Shown here piece after piece: positions 35,653 to 41,279 of a stretch of 41,279 bases of DNA. Within the stretch, counting starts at the first letter, position 1, and each line of letters starts with the position of its first letter. The translations under genes were made by a program, and so were the position numbers. The notes beneath the pieces are model-generated. The model was given only the letters and a program-made list of their open reading frames with translations. It did not search any database and had not been told where the DNA came from. Origin of the DNA: Alphaproteobacteria bacterium (lineage in GTDB: Bacteria > Pseudomonadota > Alphaproteobacteria > SHVZ01); NCBI GenBank assembly GCA_016869375.1, contig VGEH01000023.1, forward strand, positions 1 to 41,279, in the 5' to 3' direction.

Positions 35653-36658
35653 CCGGGACGCGCGCGCGGCCGGCTTCTTCGCCGGCCGCGCGGCTGTCCT
35701 TCTCCGCCGTCGCCTCGCGCAGGCGCTGCCCGTCATCCTGCTGGTCCTGGTCGGCAATTTCCTGCTGCTGAAGCTGGCGCCGGGTGACGTCATCGACGCC
35801 TATGTCGCGGCGGCGGGCGGCGGCGACCGCGCCTTCGTCGCCCAGCTCCGCGCCGAATACGGGCTCGACCAGCCGGTGATCGTGCAGCTCGGCCTCTACC
35901 TGTGGAAGGCGGTCCGCCTCGATCTCGGCCAGTCCGTGCTGCTCGGCCAGCCGGTGCTCTCCCTGATCCTCGAGCGCCTGCCGAACACGCTCATGCTGAT
36001 GATGAGCTCGATCGGCTTCGCCTTCGGCCTCGGCGTTCTGCTCGGCGTCGCCGCCGCCCGCCGCGCCGGAAGGCCGGAGGACACCGCGATCATCACGCTC
36101 GGCCTCATCGTCTACGCGACGCCGGGATTCTGGCTCGGCCTGATGCTGATCGTGATCTTCTCGGTCAGGCTCGCCTGGCTGCCGCTGTCCGGCATCGAGA
36201 CCATCGCGTCGTCCCTGACCGGCTGGGAGCGCGTCCTCGACATCGCCCGCCATTTGGTGCTGCCGACCGCCTCGCTCGCACTCGTCTATGTCGCGATCTA
36301 CATGCGGCTCATGCGCGCCGGCATGCTCGAGGTCTTCGGCCTGGATTTCATCCGCACCGCCAGGGCCAAGGGGCTCAGCGACGACCGGATCGCCTATCGC
36401 CACGTCCTGCCGAACGCGATCCTGCCGATGGTGACGATGCTGGGCCTTCAGTTCGGCACGCTGCTCGGCGGCAGCGTCGTGATCGAAAGCGTGTTCTCGA
36501 TCCCCGGTATCGGGCGACTTGCCTATGAGGCCGTGGTCGGGCGCGACCTCAACCTGCTGCTCGGCATCGTCTTCATGAGCGCGCTGCTGGTCATCGCGGT
36601 CAACCTGATCGTCGACCTGCTCTATGCGCATCTCGACCCCAGGATCGAGAGCGCATGA
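35636..36658 (+). CDS. ABC transporter permease, DppB type
   Basis: A 340-residue inner-membrane permease of the dipeptide/oligopeptide/nickel family, with six hydrophobic segments. The cytoplasmic coupling loop (EAA motif) reads ARAKGLSDDRIAYRHVLPNA. An N-terminal hydrophobic helix (about 30-50) is followed by the long periplasmic segment typical of DppB. Its start overlaps the binding-protein end by 17 bp, and it overlaps the next permease by 4 bp (ATGA). This gene order (binding protein, B, C) is standard, but D/F ATPase genes do not follow. Confidence 0.94.
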   Translation: MSASPDRDARAAGFFAGRAAVLLRRRLAQALPVILLVLVGNFLLLKLAPGDVIDAYVAAAGGGDRAFVAQLRAEYGLDQPVIVQLGLYLWKAVRLDLGQSVLLGQPVLSLILERLPNTLMLMMSSIGFAFGLGVLLGVAAARRAGRPEDTAIITLGLIVYATPGFWLGLMLIVIFSVRLAWLPLSGIETIASSLTGWERVLDIARHLVLPTASLALVYVAIYMRLMRAGMLEVFGLDFIRTARAKGLSDDRIAYRHVLPNAILPMVTMLGLQFGTLLGGSVVIESVFSIPGIGRLAYEAVVGRDLNLLLGIVFMSALLVIAVNLIVDLLYAHLDPRIESA

Positions 36659-37494
36659 ACCAGCGCAGCTTCAGGGAGCGGTTCTCGACCAACAACGGCG
36701 CGCTCGCCGGCTTGACGATCCTCAGCCTTGTCGTGCTCGCCGCGCTCGCCGCGCCCCTCCTCTTCCCCGGCGATCCGCTCGACATCGTCGGCCGGCCGCT
36801 GACCGAGCCTTTCGAGGATTGGCGCTTCCCGCTCGGCACCGACCGGCTCGGCCGCGATATGCTGGCCGGCCTCGTGCACGGCGCACGCGCCTCGCTCTTC
36901 GTCGGCCTCGTCGCGGCGGGCGGCGCGATCCTGATCGGCATCCTGGTCGGCGCGGTCGCCGGGTACTTCGGCGGCTGGATCGACGAGGCGCTGATGCGGC
37001 TCACAGAGACCTTCCAGACCGTGCCCGGCTTCATCCTCGCGCTGGCCCTCGTCGCGGTGATGGGGCCGGGCGTCGTCTCGGTCGCCATCGCCATCGCGCT
37101 GGTCTCCTGGACCGGCCCGGCGCGCATCACGCGCGCCGAGTTCCTGAGCCTGAAGCAGCGCGAATTCGTCTCGGCCTCGCGCGTCCTCGGCCAGGGCCAC
37201 GGTCACATCATCTTCCGCGAGATCCTGCCCAACGCGCTGGCGCCGATCATCGTGCTGGGCAGCGTCATCGTCGCTGCCGCGATTCTTATCGAGTCGGCTT
37301 TGTCGTATCTGGGTCTGAGCGACCCCAACCGCGCGACCTGGGGACAGATGATCGCCGGCGGCCGCGCCGTCTTCCGCAGCGCGTGGTACGTTTCCGCCAT
37401 CCCCGGATTCGCCATCCTGCTGACGGTTCTCGCCGTCAGCCTGGTCGGCGAAGGCCTCACCGACGCCGCGAATCCGCGCACCGGGCGGCGCTAG
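36655..37494 (+). CDS. ABC transporter permease, DppC type
   Basis: A 279-residue inner-membrane permease, partner of the DppB-type protein just upstream. It begins with a short cytoplasmic segment and one hydrophobic helix, then GTDRLGRDML (about 61-70), a DppC-family hallmark. The coupling loop is SASRVLGQGHGHIIFREILPNA. About six membrane segments are visible. It is the last transporter gene: the next genes encode a toxin-antitoxin pair, so the ATPase subunits must be supplied from elsewhere in the genome. Confidence 0.94.
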   Translation: MNQRSFRERFSTNNGALAGLTILSLVVLAALAAPLLFPGDPLDIVGRPLTEPFEDWRFPLGTDRLGRDMLAGLVHGARASLFVGLVAAGGAILIGILVGAVAGYFGGWIDEALMRLTETFQTVPGFILALALVAVMGPGVVSVAIAIALVSWTGPARITRAEFLSLKQREFVSASRVLGQGHGHIIFREILPNALAPIIVLGSVIVAAAILIESALSYLGLSDPNRATWGQMIAGGRAVFRSAWYVSAIPGFAILLTVLAVSLVGEGLTDAANPRTGRR

Positions 37495-37520
37495 CGGTTG
37501 AACCTCTCGCGGCTGGCTCC

Positions 37521-37545
37521 CATATAGCCTATGCTAAGGCATATG
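37521..37545. promoter_or_regulatory. Inverted repeat upstream of vapB, candidate autoregulatory operator
   Basis: CATATAGCCT, then ATGCT, then AAGGCATATG forms an imperfect inverted repeat: the arms CATAT(A)GCCT and AGGCATATG match with one bulged base. It lies directly before the antitoxin ATG and covers the likely core promoter and ribosome site. VapB-type antitoxins commonly bind such repeats to repress their own operon. The AT-rich arms stand out from the surrounding GC-rich DNA. Confidence 0.5.
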
Positions 37546-37547
37546 CC

Positions 37548-37793
37548 ATGGAGGCGACGACGTATCCTGAGCGCCACGTGAAGCTGTTCAAGAACGGCCG
37601 AAACCAAGCGGTACGCATCCCCCGGGAATTCGAGCTGCCGGGCGAGGACGCGATCATGCGCAAGGAAGGCGAGCGGCTGATCATCGAGCCTGCACGACGC
37701 AAATCGCTGTTGGAGCTTCTGGATAGCTGGGAACCGCTCGACGAGGAATTCCCCGAGATCGAAGACGGTCCTCCGGACCCTGTCGACCTTTGA
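37548..37793 (+). CDS. vapB: VapB-type antitoxin (SpoVT/AbrB fold)
   Basis: An 81-residue antitoxin. The N-terminal swapped-hairpin DNA-binding part shows VKLFKNGRNQAVRIPREFEL (about 11-30) and ERLIIEP. The acidic C-terminal tail (EPLDEEFPEIEDGPPD) should wrap the toxin's active site. Its stop overlaps the toxin start by 4 bp (TTGA). It autoregulates with the toxin through the inverted repeat just upstream, by analogy with the family. AAGG lies 9 nt before the ATG. Confidence 0.9.
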   Translation: MEATTYPERHVKLFKNGRNQAVRIPREFELPGEDAIMRKEGERLIIEPARRKSLLELLDSWEPLDEEFPEIEDGPPDPVDL

Positions 37794-38197
37794 TCCGCTA
37801 TCTTCTCGATACGAACGTCATCTCAGATCTGATCCGAAACCCACGCGGCGCGGTCGCTTCAAGAATTCACGAGATTGGCGAGGCGGGTGTCTGCACGAGC
37901 ATCATTGTCGCGGCTGAGCTCAGATACGGAGCGGCAAAGAGTGGATCGGCTCGGCTGACAGCACGAATAGAAGCGGTTTTGGAGCCAATGAAGATTTCGC
38001 CCTTCGAAGCACCGGCGGACCGAGTCTACAGCCAGCTTCGCGCAGACCTTCAGCGGTCCGGGAAGACCATCAGCAACAATGACCTTCTCATTGCCGCGCA
38101 TGCGCTGACACTCGGGCTCACACTGGTTACGGACAACGAGCGCGAGTTCTCCCGTGTAGATGGACTTCCACTCGCGAACTGGCTGCGCGGCGCGTAA
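37790..38197 (+). CDS. vapC: VapC-type PIN-domain ribonuclease toxin
   Basis: A 135-residue PIN-domain protein. The four acidic metal-binding residues are in place: Asp7 (LLDTNVIS), Glu43 (AAELRYG), Asp98 (NNDLLIA) and Asp115 (VTDNEREF). VapC toxins cut specific RNAs, often tRNAs, when free of antitoxin. The start codon is TTG, overlapping the vapB stop as TTGA, so translation is coupled to the antitoxin and probably kept low. All catalytic residues are intact, so the toxin looks functional. The RNA target cannot be read from sequence. Confidence 0.92.
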   Translation: MIRYLLDTNVISDLIRNPRGAVASRIHEIGEAGVCTSIIVAAELRYGAAKSGSARLTARIEAVLEPMKISPFEAPADRVYSQLRADLQRSGKTISNNDLLIAAHALTLGLTLVTDNEREFSRVDGLPLANWLRGA

Positions 38198-38255
38198 ACT
38201 TCACCGGCCGCCCCCAGGGCAGCACCCGCAGCTCATCCCGGCGTTGGGTGTCGTT

Positions 38256-38271
38256 AACCGCCTCCGCGGTT
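38256..38271 (+). terminator. Short hairpin downstream of vapC, possible terminator
   Basis: AACCGC-CTCC-GCGGTT is a perfect 6-bp stem with a 4-base loop, lying between vapC and uvrA and followed by a T-rich stretch. The T-run is interrupted and begins several bases after the stem, so termination is only possible, not clear. It could also be part of the uvrA control region. Confidence 0.35.
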
Positions 38272-38273
38272 GC

Positions 38274-38288
38274 GTTCCTTATTTGTTC
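38274..38288 (+). promoter_or_regulatory. LexA (SOS) box in front of uvrA
   Basis: GTTC-CTTATTT-GTTC matches the alphaproteobacterial LexA box GTTC-N7-GTTC exactly. It ends 17 bp before the uvrA ATG at 38306. A weak TTGCGT (38270-38275) and TATGGG (38293-38298) 17 bp apart flank it, so bound LexA would cover the promoter. uvrA is a classic LexA target, which supports the call. Confidence 0.85.
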
Positions 38289-38305
38289 TTGCTATGGGAT
38301 CGTCT

Positions 38306-41155
<2,850 letters not shown>

Positions 41156-41279
41156 CAGGCTGTTGAAGAAGTCTGTAGCGAATCGGGTTTGAAGGGTGAT
41201 TCATTCTCCTTAGTTTGTCAGGAGGATGAGATGCGCGGATCTGACGATCGGTCTGGTTCACTGTTTTCGTATGTGGATC
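41156..41279 (+). mobile_element. Left end of an IS5-like insertion sequence (truncated by window)
   Basis: Directly after the uvrA stop, CAGGCTGTTGAAGAAGTCTG looks like an IS terminal inverted repeat. About 75 bp further a transposase frame starts. The element abuts CTAG (41152-41155), a four-base palindromic target used by IS5-type elements, so CTAG may be the target duplication. The right end and the second CTAG copy lie outside the window. Base composition is lower in GC than in the neighbouring genes. Confidence 0.75.
41231..41279 (+). CDS. IS5-family-like transposase, first 16 codons
   Basis: The frame starts MRGSDDRSGSLFSYVD and runs off the window. This N-terminus is characteristic of IS5-family (DUF772-type) transposases common in alphaproteobacteria. 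AGGAGG lies 5 nt before the ATG. The catalytic DDE domain is not in view, so intactness cannot be judged. Confidence 0.75.
   Translation, partial: MRGSDDRSGSLFSYVD

Noticed and set aside
36624..37793. A 389-codon frame fusing a permease shadow to the antitoxin
   Set aside because: Only the last 81 codons are protein-like; the upstream part is the wrong frame of the DppC-type gene.

Overview
The window is GC-rich, gene-dense DNA that reads as the chromosome of an alphaproteobacterium, probably a soil or plant-associated member near Hyphomicrobiales or Rhodospirillales. The grounds are the dusB-ntrB-ntrC operon, a GTTC-N7-GTTC SOS box in front of uvrA, an Atm1-type exporter, three dipeptide-type binding proteins and an IS5-like element. 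The genus cannot be fixed from sequence alone. No rRNA, tRNA or CRISPR array was seen.

Left part (1-14.7 kb), mostly housekeeping. Alanine dehydrogenase (cut by the window edge) follows an AceE/transketolase-like thiamine enzyme in one minus-strand operon. A translationally coupled plus-strand pair comes next: a single-domain receiver protein with Glu at the phospho-acceptor position, and an Hpt-like protein with Phe in place of the phospho-His. Then come an Atm1 exporter, a DMT-family transporter, the nitrogen-control operon (CcsA/YpjD-like protein, dusB, ntrB, ntrC), and a plus-strand pair of a sarcosine/dimethylglycine dehydrogenase-like flavoenzyme and a D-2-hydroxyacid dehydrogenase.

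Middle part (14.7-27.7 kb), catabolic. About 11 kb of minus-strand genes include hutH-hutU with a cystathionine gamma-synthase-family enzyme. Upstream is a cluster divergent from a LysR regulator: PhyH-type oxygenase, esterase-713-like hydrolase, cyclase-family protein without its metal histidines, peptide-type binding protein, M19 dipeptidase lacking one usual metal ligand, and a PLP-dependent Cys/Met-type lyase starting at TTG. Dipeptidase plus C-S lyase plus an uptake protein suggests import and dismantling of a Cys-Gly or cysteine S-conjugate (mercapturate-like) compound. This is inference.

Right part (27.7-41.3 kb). A histidine phosphatase and a paralogous binding protein are followed by an argininosuccinate-lyase-family enzyme lacking the usual ArgH N-terminus. 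Next come a long two-domain PIG-L deacetylase, a Tat-exported binding protein overlapping two Dpp-type permeases (no ATPase is encoded in the window), a VapBC toxin-antitoxin pair with an inverted-repeat operator, and uvrA under a LexA box. The left end of an IS5-like element abuts CTAG, which contains the uvrA stop codon.

The best candidates for undescribed biology are the receiver/Hpt-like pair that has lost both phosphorelay residues and the LysR-linked cluster at 20.2-27.7 kb.
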